Shown: in pieces, positions 1-13,039 of the stretch
Layout of the letters: each line of letters begins with the position of its first letter
How positions within the stretch are numbered: the stretch's first letter is position 1
NCBI RefSeq assembly: GCF_000003605.2
Contig: NW_003128999.1
Location: forward strand, 1 to 57,431
DNA from: Saccoglossus kowalevskii
Taxonomy: Eukaryota > Hemichordata > Enteropneusta > Harrimaniidae
DNA: 57,431 bases
Direction of reading: 5' to 3'
Translations under genes and position numbers: made by a program
The notes under the pieces: generated by a model
The model's database searches: none
Told to the model about the DNA's origin: nothing
Seen by the model: only the letters and a program-made list of their open reading frames with translations

Positions 1-199
1 GTAAGTAGTCGGGGCTTTTACATGTCGTAATAATGACTCACAGTAAGTAGTCGTAACTTTACATGTCGTAATAATGACGTCACAGAAAGTAGTCGTGACT
101 TTACATGTCGTAATAATGACGTCACAGAAAGTAATCGTGACTTTACATGTCGTTATATTGACTTCATTGTAAGTTGTCGTGATTTTACATGACGTTATA

Positions 200-1260
200 A
201 TGACTTCACAGGAAGTAGTCGTGGCTTTACATGTCGTAATTATGACTTCACAGTAAGTAATCGTGATTTTATATGTCGTAATGATGACTTCACAGTAAGT
301 AGTCGGGGCTTTACATGTCGTAATAATGACTTCACAGTAAGTAGTCGTGACTTTACATGTCGTAATAATGACTTCACAGAAAGTAGTCGTGACTTTACAT
401 GTCGTAATAATGACGTCACAGAAAGTAATCGTGACTTTACATGTCGTTATATTGACTTCACTGTAAGTTGTCGTGACTTTACATGTCGTAATAATGACTT
501 CACAGAAAGTAGTCGTGACTTTACATGTCGTAATAATGACTTCACAGAAAGTAATCGTGACTTTACATGACGTTATAATGACTTCACAGAAAGTAGTCAT
601 GATTTTACGTCATATTAATGACTTCACAGTAAATAGTCGTGACTTTGCATGACATAATTATGACGTCACAGAAAGTAATCGTGACTTTTCATGTCGTAAT
701 AATGACGTCACAGAAAGTAATCGTGACTTTACATGTCGTAATAATGACTTCACAGAAAGTAGTCGTGATTTTACATGACGTTATAATGACTTCACAGGAA
801 GTAGTCGTGGCTTTACATGTCGTAATAATGACTTCACAGTAAGTAATCGTGACTTTATATGTCGTAATGATGACTTCACAGTAAGTAGTCTTGACTTTAC
901 ATGTCGTTATAACGACTTCACAGAAAGTAGTCGTGACTTTACATGTCGTAATAATGACTTCACAGAAAGTAGTCGTGATTTTACGTGACGTTATAATGAC
1001 TTCACAGGAAGTAGTCGTGGCTTTACATATCGTAATAATGACTTCACAGTAAGTAATCGTGACTTTATATGTCGTAATGATGACTTCACAGTAAGTAGTC
1101 GGGGCTTTACATGTCGTAATAATGACTTCACAGTAAGTAGTCGTGACTTTACATGTCGTAATAATGACTTCACAGAAAGTAGTCGTGATTTTACATGACG
1201 TTATAATGACTTCACAGGAAGTAGTCGTGGCTTTACATGTCGTAATAATGACTTCACTGT
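200..1260. repeat. Dispersed segmental copy, trio member 1 (with 4,861-5,480 and 40,054-41,150)
   Basis: The three segments share uncommon variants in the same order: TTCACTGTAAGTTG rather than TTCATTG (marker at 446, 5107, 40300), then GTAAATAGTCGTGAC and GCATGACATAATTATGAC (about 630-660, 5,290-5,320 and 40,485-40,520). Members 1 and 3 also share GTAGTCTTGAC (about 887 and 40,741). Members 1 and 2 share a 2-bp deletion, reading TTTTACGTCATATT, at about 608 and 5,269. Member 3 has the full TTTTACATGTCATATT. The offset between members 1 and 3 is 949 monomers minus the intervening net indels. Confidence 0.85.
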
Positions 1261-1419
1261 AAGTAGTCGTGATTTTACATGACGTTATAATGACTTCACT
1301 GGAAAGTAGTCGTGGCTTTACATGTCGTAATTATGACTTCATAGTAAGTAATCGTGACTTTATATGTCGTAATGATGACTTCACAGTAAGTAGTCGGGGC
1401 TTTACATGTCGTAATAATG

Positions 1420-4400
1420 ACTTCACAGTAAGTAGTCGTAACTTTACATGTCGTAATAATGACTTCACAGAAAGTAGTCGTGACTTTACATGTCGTAATA
1501 ATGACGTCACAGAAAGTAATCGTGACTTTACATGTCGTTATATTGACTTCATTGTAAGTTGTCGTGACTTTACATGTCGTAATAATGACTTCACAGAAAG
1601 TAGTCGTGACTTTACATGTCGTAATAATGACTTCACAGAAAGTATTCGTGATTTTACGTGACGTTATAATGACTTCACAGAAAGTAGTCGTGATTTTACA
1701 TGTCGTATTAATGACTTCACAGTAAGTAGTCGTGACTTTGCATGTCATAATAACGACGTCACAGAAAGTAATCGTGACTTTTCCTGTCGTAATAATGACG
1801 TCACAGAAAGTAATCGTGACTTTACATGTCGTAATAATGACTTCACAGTAAGTAGTAGTGACTTTACATGTCGTAATAATGGCTTCACAGAAAGTAGTCG
1901 TGACTTTACATGTCGTAATAATGACGTCACAGAAAGTAGTCGTGGCTTTACATGTCGTAATAATGACTTCACAGAAAGTAGTCGTTCCATTACATGTCGT
2001 AATAATGACTTCACAGAAAGTAGTCGTGGCTTTACATGTCGTAATAATGACTTCACAGAAAGTAGTCGGGGCTTTACATGTCGTAATGATGACTTCACAG
2101 TAAGTAGTCATGACTTTGCATGTCATAATAATGACGTCACAGAAAGTAATCGTGACTTTACATGTCGTAATAATGACGTCACAGAAAGTAGTCGTGACTT
2201 TACATGACGTTATAATGACTTCACAGGAAGTAGTCGTGGCTTTACATGTCGTAATAATGACGTCACAGAAAGTAGTCGTGACTTTACATGTCGTAATAAT
2301 GACTTCACAGAAAGTAGTCGTGATTTTACATGATGTTATAATGACTTCACAGGAAGTAGTCGTGGCTTTACATGTCGTAATAATGACTTCACAGTAAGTA
2401 ATCGTGACTTTACATGTCGTAATGATGACTTCACAGTAAGTAGTCGGGGCTTTACATGTCTTAATAATGCCTTCACAGTAAGTAGTCGTGACTTTACATG
2501 TCGTAATAATGACTTCACAGAAAGTAGTCGTGACTTTACATGTCGTAATAATGATGTCACAGAAAGTAATCGTGACTTTACATGTCGTTATATTGACTTC
2601 ATTGTAAGTTGTCGTGACTTTACATGTCGTAATAATGACTTCACAGAAAGTAGTCGTGACTTTACATGTCGTAATAATGACGTCACAGAAAGTAATCGTG
2701 ACTTTACATCTCGTAATAATGACTTCACAGTAAGTAGTCGTGGCTTTACATGTCGTAATAATGACTTCACAGAAAGTATTCGTGACTTTACATGTCGTAA
2801 TAATGACTTCACAGAAAGTAGTCGTGGCTTTACATGTCCTAATAATGACTTCACAGAAAGTAGTCGTGACTTTGCATGTCATAATAATGACGTCACAGTA
2901 AGTAGTCGTGACTTTGCATGTCATAATAATGACGTCACAGAAAGTAATCATGACTTTACATGTCGTAATAATGACTTCACAGTAAGTAGTCGTGACTTTA
3001 CATGTCGTTATAACGACTTCATAGAAAGTAGTCGTGACTTTACATGTCGTAATAATGACTTCACAGAAAGTAGTCGTGACTTTACATGTCGTAATAATGA
3101 CGTCACAGAAAGTAATCGTGACTTTACATGTCGTAATAATGACTTCACAGAAAGTAGTCGTGATTTTACATGACGTTATAATGACTTCACAGGAAGTAGT
3201 CGTGGCTTTACATGTCGTAATAATGACTTCACAGTAAGTAATCGTGACTATATATGTCGTAATGATGACTTCACAGTAAGTAGTCGTGACTTTACATGTC
3301 GTTATAACGACTTCACAGAAAGTAGTCGTGACTTTACATGTCGTAATAATGACTTCACAGAAAGTAGTCGTGACTTTACATGTCGTAATAAGGACGTCAC
3401 ACAAAGTAATCGTGACTTTACATGTCGTAATAATGACTTCACAGAAAGTAGTCGTGATTTTACGTGACGTTATAATGACTTCACAGGAAGTAGTCGTGGC
3501 TTTACATGTCGTAATAATGACTTCACAGTAAGTAATCGTGACTTTATATGTCGTAATGATGACTTCACAGTAAGTAGTCGGGGCTTTACATGTCGTAATA
3601 ATGACTTCACAGTAAGTAGTCGTGACTTTACATGTCGTAATAATGACTTCACAGAAAGTAGTCGTGATTTTGCATGACGTTATAATGACTTCACAGGAAG
3701 TAGTCGTGGCTTTACATGTCGTAATAATGACTTCACAGTAAGTAATCATGACTTTATATGTCGTAATGATGACTTCACAGTAAGTAGTCGGGGCTTTACA
3801 TGTCGTAATAATGACTTCACAGTAAGTAGTCGTGACTTTACATGTCGTAATAATGACTTCACAGAAAGTAGTCGTGACATTACATGTCGTAATAATGACG
3901 TCACAGAAAGTAATCGTGACTTTACATGACGTTATAATGACTTCACAGAAAGTAGTCGTGATTTTACATGTCGTATTAATGACTTCACAGAAAGTAGTCG
4001 TGACTTTACATGTCGTAATAATGACGTCACAGAAAGTAATCATGACTTTACATGTCGTTATATTGACTTCATTGTAAGTTGTCGTGATTTTACATGTCGT
4101 AATAATGACTTCACAGAAAGTAGTCGTGACTTTACATGTCGTAATAATGACGTCACAGAAAGTAATCGTGACTTTACATGTCGTAATAATGACTTCACAG
4201 TAAGTAGTCGTGGCTTTACATGTCGTAATAATGACTTCACAGAAAGTAGTCGTGACTTTACATGTCGTAATAATGACTTCACAGAAAGTAGTCATGGCTT
4301 TACATGTCCTAATAATGACTTCACAGAAAGTAGTCGTGACTTTGCATGTCATAATAATGACGTCACAGTAAGTAGTCGTGACTTTGCATGTCATAATAAT

Positions 4401-4908
4401 GACGTCACAGAAAGTAATCGTGACTTTACATGTCGTAATAATGACTTCACAGAAAGTAGTCGTGACTTTACATGACGTAATAATGACTTCACAGAAAGTA
4501 GTCGTGGCTTTACATGTCCTAATAATGACTTCACAGAAAGTAGTCGTGACTTTGCATGTCATAATAATGACGTCACAGTAAGTAGTCGTGACTTTGCATG
4601 TCATTATAATGACGTCACAGAAAGTAATCGTGACTTTACATGTCGTAATAATGACTTCACAGTAAGTAGTCGTGACTTTACATGTCGTTATAACGACTTC
4701 ACAGAAAGTAGTCGTGACTTTACATGTCGTAATAATGACTTCACTGAAAGTAGTCGTGACTTTACATGTCGTAATAATGACGTCACAGAAAGTAATCGTG
4801 ACTTTACATGTCGTAATAATGACTTCATTGTAAGTAGTCGTGATTTTACATGACGTTATAATGACTTCACAGGAAGTAGTCGTGGCTTTACATGTCGTAA
4901 TTATGACT
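1420..4908. repeat. Long segmental duplication, copy 1 (partner 24,520-27,755)
   Basis: Rare variants occur in the same order in both copies. They are GTATTCGTGATTTTACGTG (about 1,640 and 24,740), CATAATAACGACGTC (1,746 and 24,845), CATGATGTTATAATG (2,330 and 25,471), CTTAATAATGCCTTC (2,460 and 25,601), AATGATGTCAC (2,551 and 25,692), GTATTCGTGAC (2,776 and 25,917) and CGTGACATTAC (about 3,886 and 26,733). The offset is 23,099 at the left, 23,141 in the middle and 22,847 at the right. The copies therefore differ by one monomer (42 bp) and by seven monomers (294 bp). The extra 294 bp in this copy lies between two GTTATAACGAC monomers at 3,007 and 3,301. Confidence 0.9.
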
Positions 4909-5480
4909 TCACAGTAAGTAATCGTGATTTTATATGTCGTAATGATGACTTCACAGTAAGTAGTCGGGGCTTTACATGTCATAATAATGACTTCACAGTA
5001 AGTAGTCGTGACTTTACATGTCGTAATAATGACTTCACAGAAAGTAGTCGTGACTTTACATGTCGTAATAATGACGTCACAGAAAGTAATCGTGACTTTA
5101 CATGTCGTTATATTGACTTCACTGTAAGTTGTCGTGACTTTACATGTCGTAATAATGACTTCACAGAAAGTAGTCGTGACTTTACATGTCGTAATAATGA
5201 CTTCACAGAAAGTAATCGTGACTTTACATGACGTTATAATGACTTCACAGAAAGTAGTCATGATTTTACGTCATATTAATGACTTCACAGTAAATAGTCG
5301 TGACTTTGCATGACATAATTATGACGTCACAGAAAAGTAATCGTGACTTTTCATGTCGTAATAATGACGTCACAGAAGTAATCGTGACTTTACATGTCGT
5401 ATAATGACTTCACAGAAAGTAGTCGTGATTTTACATGACGTTATAATGACTTCACAGGAAGTAGTCGTGGCTTTACATGT
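4861..5480. repeat. Dispersed segmental copy, trio member 2
   Basis: This is a second copy of the segment at 200-1,260. It shares the ACTGTAAGTTG marker (5,107) and the 2-bp deletion (about 5,269). Similarity to member 1 ends near 5,480. There this copy continues with GACTTTACATGTCGTAATGATG, whereas member 1 has the TATATG form. The copy also contains a cluster of four indels (5,267-5,401). Confidence 0.8.
5267..5401. other. Indel cluster, possible assembly join
   Basis: Four departures from the 42-bp phase fall within 135 bases. They are a 2-bp deletion at about 5,269 (TTTTACGTCATATT), an extra A at 5,333-5,336 (CAGAAAAGTAATC), a missing A at about 5,376 (CAGAAGTAATC), and a missing A at 5,400 (GTCGTATAATG). 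The next indel to the right is almost 10 kb away. The 2-bp deletion is shared with another copy, so it may be real. The three 1-bp changes are in A runs and may be sequencing or consensus errors. Confidence 0.6.
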
Positions 5481-6840
5481 CGTAATAATGACTTCACAGT
5501 AAGTAATCGTGACTTTACATGTCGTAATGATGACTTCACAGTAAGTAGTCGGGGCTTTACATGTCTTAATAATGACTTCACTGTAAGTAGTCGTGACTTT
5601 ACATGTCGTAATAATGACTTCACAGAAAGTAGTCGTGACTTTACATGTCGTAATAATGACGTCACAGAAAGTAATCGTGACTTTACATGTCGTTATATTG
5701 ACTTCATTGTAAGTTGTCGTGACTTTACATGTCGTAATAATGACTTCACAGAAAGTAGTCGTGACTTTGCATGTCATAATAATGACGTCACAGTAAGTAG
5801 TCGTGACTTTGCATGTCATAATAATGACGTCACAGAAAGTAATCGTGACTTTACATGTCGTAATAATGACTTCACAGTAGGTAGTCGTGACTTTACATGT
5901 CGTTATAACGACTTCACAGAAAGTAGTCGTGACTTTACATGTCGTAATAATGACTTCACAGAAAGTAGTCGTGACTTTACATGTCGTAATAATGACGTCA
6001 CAGAAAGTAATCGTGACTTTACATGTCGTTATATTGACTTCATTGTAAGTTGTCGTGACTTTACATGTCGTAATAATGACTTCACAGAAAGTAGTCGTGA
6101 CTTTACATGTCGTAATAATGACTTCACAGAAAGTAATCGTGACTTTACATGACGTTATAATGACTTCACAGAAAGTAGTCGTGATTTTACATGTCATATT
6201 AATGACTTCACAGTAAGTAGTCGTGACTTTGCATGTCATAATAATGACGTCACAGAAAGTAATCGTGAGTTTTCATGTCGTAATAATGACGTCACAGAAA
6301 GTAATCGTGACTTTACATGTCGTAATAATGACTTCACAGAAAGTAGTCGTGATTTTACATGACGTTATAATGACTTCACAGGAAGTAGTCGTGGCTTTAC
6401 ATGTCGTAATAATGACTTCACAGTAAGTAATCGTGACTTTATATGTCGTAATGATGACTTCACAGTAAGTAGTCGTGACTTTACATGTCGTTATAACGAC
6501 TTCACAGAAAGTAGTCGTGACTTTACATGTCGTAATAATGACTTCACAGAAAGTAGTCGTGACTTTACATGTCGTAATAATGACGTCACACAAAGTAATC
6601 GTGACTTTACATGTCGTAATAATGACTTCACAGAAAGTAGTCGTGATTTTACGTGACGTTATAATGACTTCACAGGAAGTAGTCGTGGCTTTACATGTCG
6701 TAATAATGACTTCACAATAAGTAATCGTGACTTTATATGTCGTAATGATGACTTCACAGTAAGTAGTCGGGGCTTTACATGTCGTAATAATGACTTCACA
6801 GTAAGTAGTCGTGACTTTACATGTCGTAATAACGACTTCA

Positions 6841-9800
6841 CAGAAAGTAGTCGTGATTTTACATGACGTTATAATGATTTCACAGGAAGTAGTCGTGGCT
6901 TTACATGTCGTAATAATGACTTCACAGTAAGTAATCATTACTTTATATGTCGTAATGATGACTTCATAGTAAGTAGTCGGGGCTTTACATGTCGTAATAA
7001 TGACTTCACAGTAAGTAGTCGTGACTTTACATGTCGTAATAATGACGTCACAGAATGTAATCGTGACTTTACATGTCGTTATATTGACTTCATTGTAAGT
7101 TGTCGTGACTTTACATGTCGTAATATTGACTTCACAGAAAGTAGTCGTGACTTTACATGTCGTAATAATGACTTCACAGAAAGTAATCGTGACTTTACAT
7201 GACCTTATAATGACTTCACAGAAAGTAGTCGTGATTTTACATGTCGTATTAATGACTTCACAGTAAGTAGTCGTGACTTTGCATGTCATAATAATGACGT
7301 CACAGAAAGTAATCGTGACTTTTCCTGTCGTAATAATGACGTCACAGAAAGTAATCGTGACTTTACATGTCGTAATAATGACTTCACAGTAAGTAGTAGT
7401 GACTTTACATGTCGTAATAATGACTTCACAGAAAGTAGTCGTGACTTTACATGTCGTAATAATGACGTCACAGAAAGTAATCGTGACTTTACATGTCGTA
7501 ATAATGACTTCACAGTAAGTAGTCGTGGCTTTACATGTCGGAATAATGACTTCACAGAAAGTAGTCGTTCCTTTACATGTCGTAATAATGACTTCACAGA
7601 AAGTAGTCGTGGCTTTACATGTCGTAATAATGACTTCACAGAAAGTAGTCGGGGCTTTACATGTCGTAATGATGACTTCACAGTAAGTAGTCGTGACTTT
7701 GCATGTCATAATAATGACGTCACAGAAAGTAATCGTGACTTTACATGTCGTAATAATGACGTCACAGAAAGTAGTCGTGACTTTACATGTCGTAATAATG
7801 ACTTCACAGAAAGTAGTCGTGACTTTACATGACGTTATAATGACTTCACAGGAAGTAGTCGTGGCTTTACATGTCGTAATAATGACGTCACAGAAAGTAG
7901 TCGTGACTTTACATGTCGTAATAATGACTTCACAGAAAGTAGTCGTGATTTTACATGACGTTATAATGACTTCACAGGAAGTAGTCGTGGCTTTACATGT
8001 CGTAATAATGACTTCACAGTAAGTAATCGTGACTTTACATGTCGTAATGATGACTTCACAGTAAGTAGTCGGGGCTTTACATGTCTTAATAATTACTTCA
8101 CAGTAAGTAGTCGTGACTTTACATGTCGTAATAATGACTTCACAGAAAGTAGTCGTGACTTTACATGTCGTAATAATGACGTCACAGAAAGTAATCGTGA
8201 CTTTACATGTCGTTATATTGACTTCATTGTAAGTTGTCGTGACTTTACATGTCTTAATAATGACTTCACAGAAAGTAGTCGGGGCTTTACATGTCTTAAT
8301 AATGACTTCACTGTAAGTAGTCGTGACTTTACATGTCGTAATAATGACTTCACAGAAAGTAGTCGTGACTTTACATGTCGTAATAATGACGTCACAGAAA
8401 GTAATCGTGACTTTACATGTCGTTATATTGACTTCATTGTAAGTTGTCGTGACTTTACATGTCGTAATAATGACTTCACAGAAAGTAGTCGTGACTTTAC
8501 ATGTCGTAATAACGACGTCACAGAAAGTAATCGTGACTTTACATGTCGTAATAATGACTTCACAGTAAGTAGTCGTGGCTTTACATGTCGTAATAATGAG
8601 TTCACAGAAAGTAGTCGTGACTTTACATGTCGTAATAATGACTTCACAGAAAGTAGTCGTGATTTTACATGACGTTATAATGACTTCACAGGAAGTTGTC
8701 GTGGCTTTACATGTCGTAATTATGACTTCACAGTAAGTAATCATGACTTTATATGTCGTAATGATGACTTCATAGTAAGTAGTCGGGGCTTTACATGTCG
8801 TAATAATGACTTCACAGTAAGTAGTCGTGACTTTACATGTCGTAATAATGATGTCACAGAAAGTAATCGTGACTTTACATGTCGTTATATTGACTTCATT
8901 GTAAGTTGTCGTGACTTTACATGTCGTAATATTGACTTCACAGAAAGTAGTCGTGACTTTACATGTCGTAATAATGACTTTACAGAAAGTAATCGTGACT
9001 TTACATGACCTTATAATGACTTCACAGAAAGTAGTCGTGATTTTACATGTCGTATTAATGACTTCACAGTAAGTAGTCGTGACTTTGCATGTCATAATAA
9101 TGACGTCACAGAAAGTAATCGTGACTTTTCCTGTCGTAATAATGACGTCACAGAAAGTAATCGTGACTTTACATGTCGTAATAATGACTTCACAGTAAGT
9201 AGTAGTGACTTTACATGTCGTAATAATGACTTCACAGGAAGTAGTCGTGACTTTACATGTCGTAATAATGACGTCACAGAAAGTAATCGTGACTTTACAT
9301 GTCGTAATAATGACTTCACAGTAAGTAGTCGTGGCTTTACATGTCGTAATAATGACTTCACAGAAAGTAGTCGTTCCTTTACATGTCGTAATAATGACTT
9401 CACAGAAAGTAGTCGTGGCTTTACATGTCGTAATAATAACTTCACAGAAAGTAGTCGGGGCTTTACATGTCGTAATGATGACTTCACAGTAAGTAGTCGT
9501 GACTTTGCATGTCACAATAATGACGTCACAGAAAGTAATCGTGACTTTACATGTCGTAATAATGACGTCACAGAAAGTAGTCGTGACTTTACATGTCGTA
9601 ATAATGACTTCACAGAAAGTAGTCGTGACTTTACATGACGTTATAATGACTTCACAGGAAGTAGTCGTGGCTTTACATGTCGTAATAATGACGTCACAGA
9701 AAGTAGTCGTGACTTTACATGTCGTAATAATGACTTCACAGAAAGTAGTCGTGATTTTACATGACGTTATAATGACTTCACAGGAAGTAGTCGTGACTTT

Positions 9801-9940
9801 ACATGTCGTAATGATGACTTCACAGTAAGTAGTCGGGGCTTTACATGTCTTAATAATGACTTCACAGTAAGTAGTCGTGACTTTACATGTCGTAATAATG
9901 ACTTCACAGAAAGTAGTCGTGACTTTACATGTCGTAATAA
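6841..9940. repeat. Tandem HOR of 1,806 bp (43 monomers), about 1.7 copies
   Basis: Copy 1 starts near 6,841 and copy 2 near 8,647. Both carry the same uncommon variants 1,806 bp apart. They are GATGACTTCATAGTAAG (about 6,957 and 8,763), a TATTGACTTCACAG unit (about 7,122 and 8,928), CATGACCTTATAATG (7,198 and 9,004), the GTAGTAGTGAC unit, and the GTCGTTCCTTTAC unit. Copy 2 has lost one monomer near 9,790 relative to copy 1, where CAGGAAGTAGTCGTGAC replaces a GGC plus GAC pair. Confidence 0.88.
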
Positions 9941-10159
9941 TGACTTCACAGAAAGTAATCGTGACTTTACATGTCGTAATAATGACGTCACAGAAAGTAA
10001 TCGTGACTTTACATGTCGTTATATTGACTTCATTGTAAGTTGTCGTGACTTTACATGTCGTAATAATGACTTCACAGAAAGTAGTCGTGACTTTACATGT
10101 CGTAATAATGACTTCACAGAAAGTAATCGTGACTTTACATGACGTTATAATGACTTCAC

Positions 10160-10817
10160 AGAAAGTAGTCGTGATTTTACATGTCGTATTAATGACTTCA
10201 CAGTAAGTAGTCGTGACTTTGCATGTCATAATAATGACGTCACAGAAAGTAATCGTGACTTTTCCTGTCGTAATAATGACGTCACAGAAAGTAATCGTGA
10301 CTTTACATGTCGTTATAACGACTTCACAGAAAGTAGTCGTGACTTTACATGTCGTAATAATGACTTCACAGAAAGTAGTCGTGACTTTACATGTCGTAAT
10401 AATGACGTCACACAAAGTAATCGTGACTTTACATGTCGTAATAATGACTTCACAGAAAGTAGTCGTGATTTTACGTGACGTTATAATGACTTCACAGGAA
10501 GTAGTCGAGGCTTTACATGTCGTAATAATGACTTCACAGTAAGTAATCGTGACTTTATATGTCGTAATGATGACTTCACAGTAAGTAGTCGGGGCTTTAC
10601 ATGTCGTAATAATGACTTCACAGTAAGTAGTCGTGACTTTACATGTCGTAATAATGACTTCACAGAAAGTAGTCGTGATTTTACATGACGTTATAATGAC
10701 TTCACAGGAAGTAGTCGTGATTTTACATGTCGTAATAACGACTTCACAGAAAGTAATCGTGACTTTACATGACGTTATAATGACTTCACAGTAAGTAGTC
10801 GTGACTTTGCATGTCAT
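10160..10817. repeat. Dispersed copy with GTCGAGGC and GTCGTAATAACGAC units (partner 38,550-39,210)
   Basis: This segment matches 38,550-39,210 at an offset of 28,392 bp, exactly 676 monomers. Both copies carry CACACAAAGTAATCG, then GTAGTCGAGGCTTTAC, and end in an unusual GATTTTAC unit with GTCGTAATAACGAC. A related but incomplete version lies at 55,200-55,560. Confidence 0.82.
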
Positions 10818-11269
10818 AATAATGACGTCACAGAAAGTAATCGTGACTTTACATGTCGTAATAATGACTTCACAGTAAGTAATCGTGACTTTACATGTCG
10901 TAATAATGACTTCACAGAAAGTAGTCGTGACTTTACATGTCGTAATAATGACTTCACAGAAAGTAGTCGTGACTTTACATGTCGTAATAATGACGTCACA
11001 GAAAGTAATCGTGACTTTTCATGTCGTAATAATGACTTCACAGAAAGTAATCGAGACTTTACATGTCGTAATAATGACTTCACAGAAAGTAATCGTGACT
11101 TTATATGTCGTAATGATGACTTCACAGAAAGTTGTCGTGACTTTACATGTCGTAATAACGACTTCACAGAAAGTAGTCGTGACTTTACATGTCGTAATAA
11201 TGACTTCACAGAAAGTAGTCGTGACTTTACATGTCGTAATAATGACGTCACACAAAGTAATCGTGACTT

Positions 11270-11600
11270 TACATGTCGTAATAATGACTTCACAGAAAAT
11301 AGTCGTGATTATACGTGACGTTATAATGACTTCACAGGAAGTAGTCGTGGCTTTACATGTCGTAATAATGACTTCACAGTAAGTAATCGTGACTTTATAT
11401 GTCGTAATGTTGACTTCATAGTAAGTAGTCGGGGCTTTACATGTCGTAATAATGACTTCACAGTAAGTAGTCGTGACTTTACATGTCGTAATAATGACTT
11501 CACAGAAAGTAATCGTGATTTTATATGACGTTATAATGACTTCACAGGAAGTAGTCGTGGCTTTACATGTCGTAATAATGACTTCACAATAAGTAATCAT
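11270..11600. repeat. Dispersed copy with CAGAAAATAGTCG / GATTATACGTGAC units (partner 15,725-16,010)
   Basis: The variants CAGAAAATAGTCGTGATTATAC (about 11,293 and 15,751) and GTCGTAATGTTGACTTCATAG (about 11,403 and 15,858) occur in both places. The offset is 106 monomers plus the 3 bases of net insertion near 15,210-15,290. Confidence 0.75.
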
Positions 11601-13039
11601 GACTTTATAAGTCGTAATGATGACTTCACAGTAAGTAGTCGGGGCTTTACATGTCGTAATAATGACTTCACAGAAAGTAGTCGTGACTTTACATGTCGTA
11701 ATAATGACTTCACAGAAAGTAATCGTGACTTTACATGACGTTATAATGACTTCACAGAAAGCAGTCGTGATTTTACATGTCGTATTAATGACTTCACAGT
11801 AAGTAGTCGTGACTTTGCATGTCATAATAATGACGTCACAGAAAGTAATCGTGACTTTTCCTGTCGTAATAATGACGTCACAGAAAGTAATCGTGACTTT
11901 ACATGTCGTAATAATGACTTCACAGTAAGTAGTAGTGACTTTACATGTCGTAATAATGACTTCACAGAAAGTAGTCATGACTTTACATGTCGTAATAATG
12001 ACGTCACAGAAAGTAATCGTGACTTTACATGTCGTAATAATGACTTCACAGTAAGTAGTCGTGGCTTTACATGTCGTAATAATGACTTCACAGAAAGTAG
12101 TCGTTCCTTTACATGTCGTAATAATGACTTCACAGAAAGTAGTCGTGGCTTTACATGTCGTAATAATGACTTCACAGAAAGTAGTCGGGGCTTTACATGT
12201 CGTAATGATGACTTCACAGTAAGTAGTCGTGACTTTGCATGTCATAATAATGACGTCACAGAAAGTAATCGTGACTTTACATGTCGTAATAATGACGTCA
12301 CAGAAAGTAGTCGTGACTTTACATGTCGTAATAATGACTTCACAGAAAGTAGTCGTGATTTTACATGACGTTATAATGACTTCACAGGAAGTAGTCGTGG
12401 CTTTACATGTCGTAATAATGACGTCACAGAAAGTAGTCGTGACTTTGCATGTCGTAATAATGACTTCACAGAAAGTAGTCGTCATTTTACATGACGTTAT
12501 AATGACTTCACAGGAAGTAGTCGTGGCTTTACATGTCGTAATAATGACTTCACAGTAAGTAATCGTGACTTTACATGTCGTAATGATGACTTCACAATAA
12601 GTAGTCGGGGCTTTACATGTCTTAATAATGACTTCACAGTAAGTAGTCGTGACTTTACATGTCGTAATAATGACTTCACAGAAAGTAGTCGTGACTTTAC
12701 ATGTCGTAATAATGACGTCACAGAAAGTAATCGTGACTTTACATGTCGTAATAATGACTTCACAGTAAGTAGTCGTAACTTTACATGTCGTAATAATGAC
12801 TTCACAGAAAGTAATCGTGACTTTACATGACGTTATAATGACTTCACAGAAAGTAGTCGTGATTTTACATGTCGTATTAATGACTTCACAGTAAGTAGTC
12901 GTGATTTTGCATGTCATAATAATGACGTCACAGAAAGTAATCGTGACTTTTCATGTCGTAATAATGACGTCACAGAAAGTAATCGTGACTTTACATGTCG
13001 TAATAATGACTTCAGAGTAAGTAGTCGTAGCTTTACATG

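Noticed and set aside
34..40. AP-1 like TGACTCA sites at about 34 and 17,504
   Set aside because: Each is produced by loss of a single T from the usual TGACTTCA at a site that is probably a sequencing or assembly error, so they are not treated as regulatory sites.
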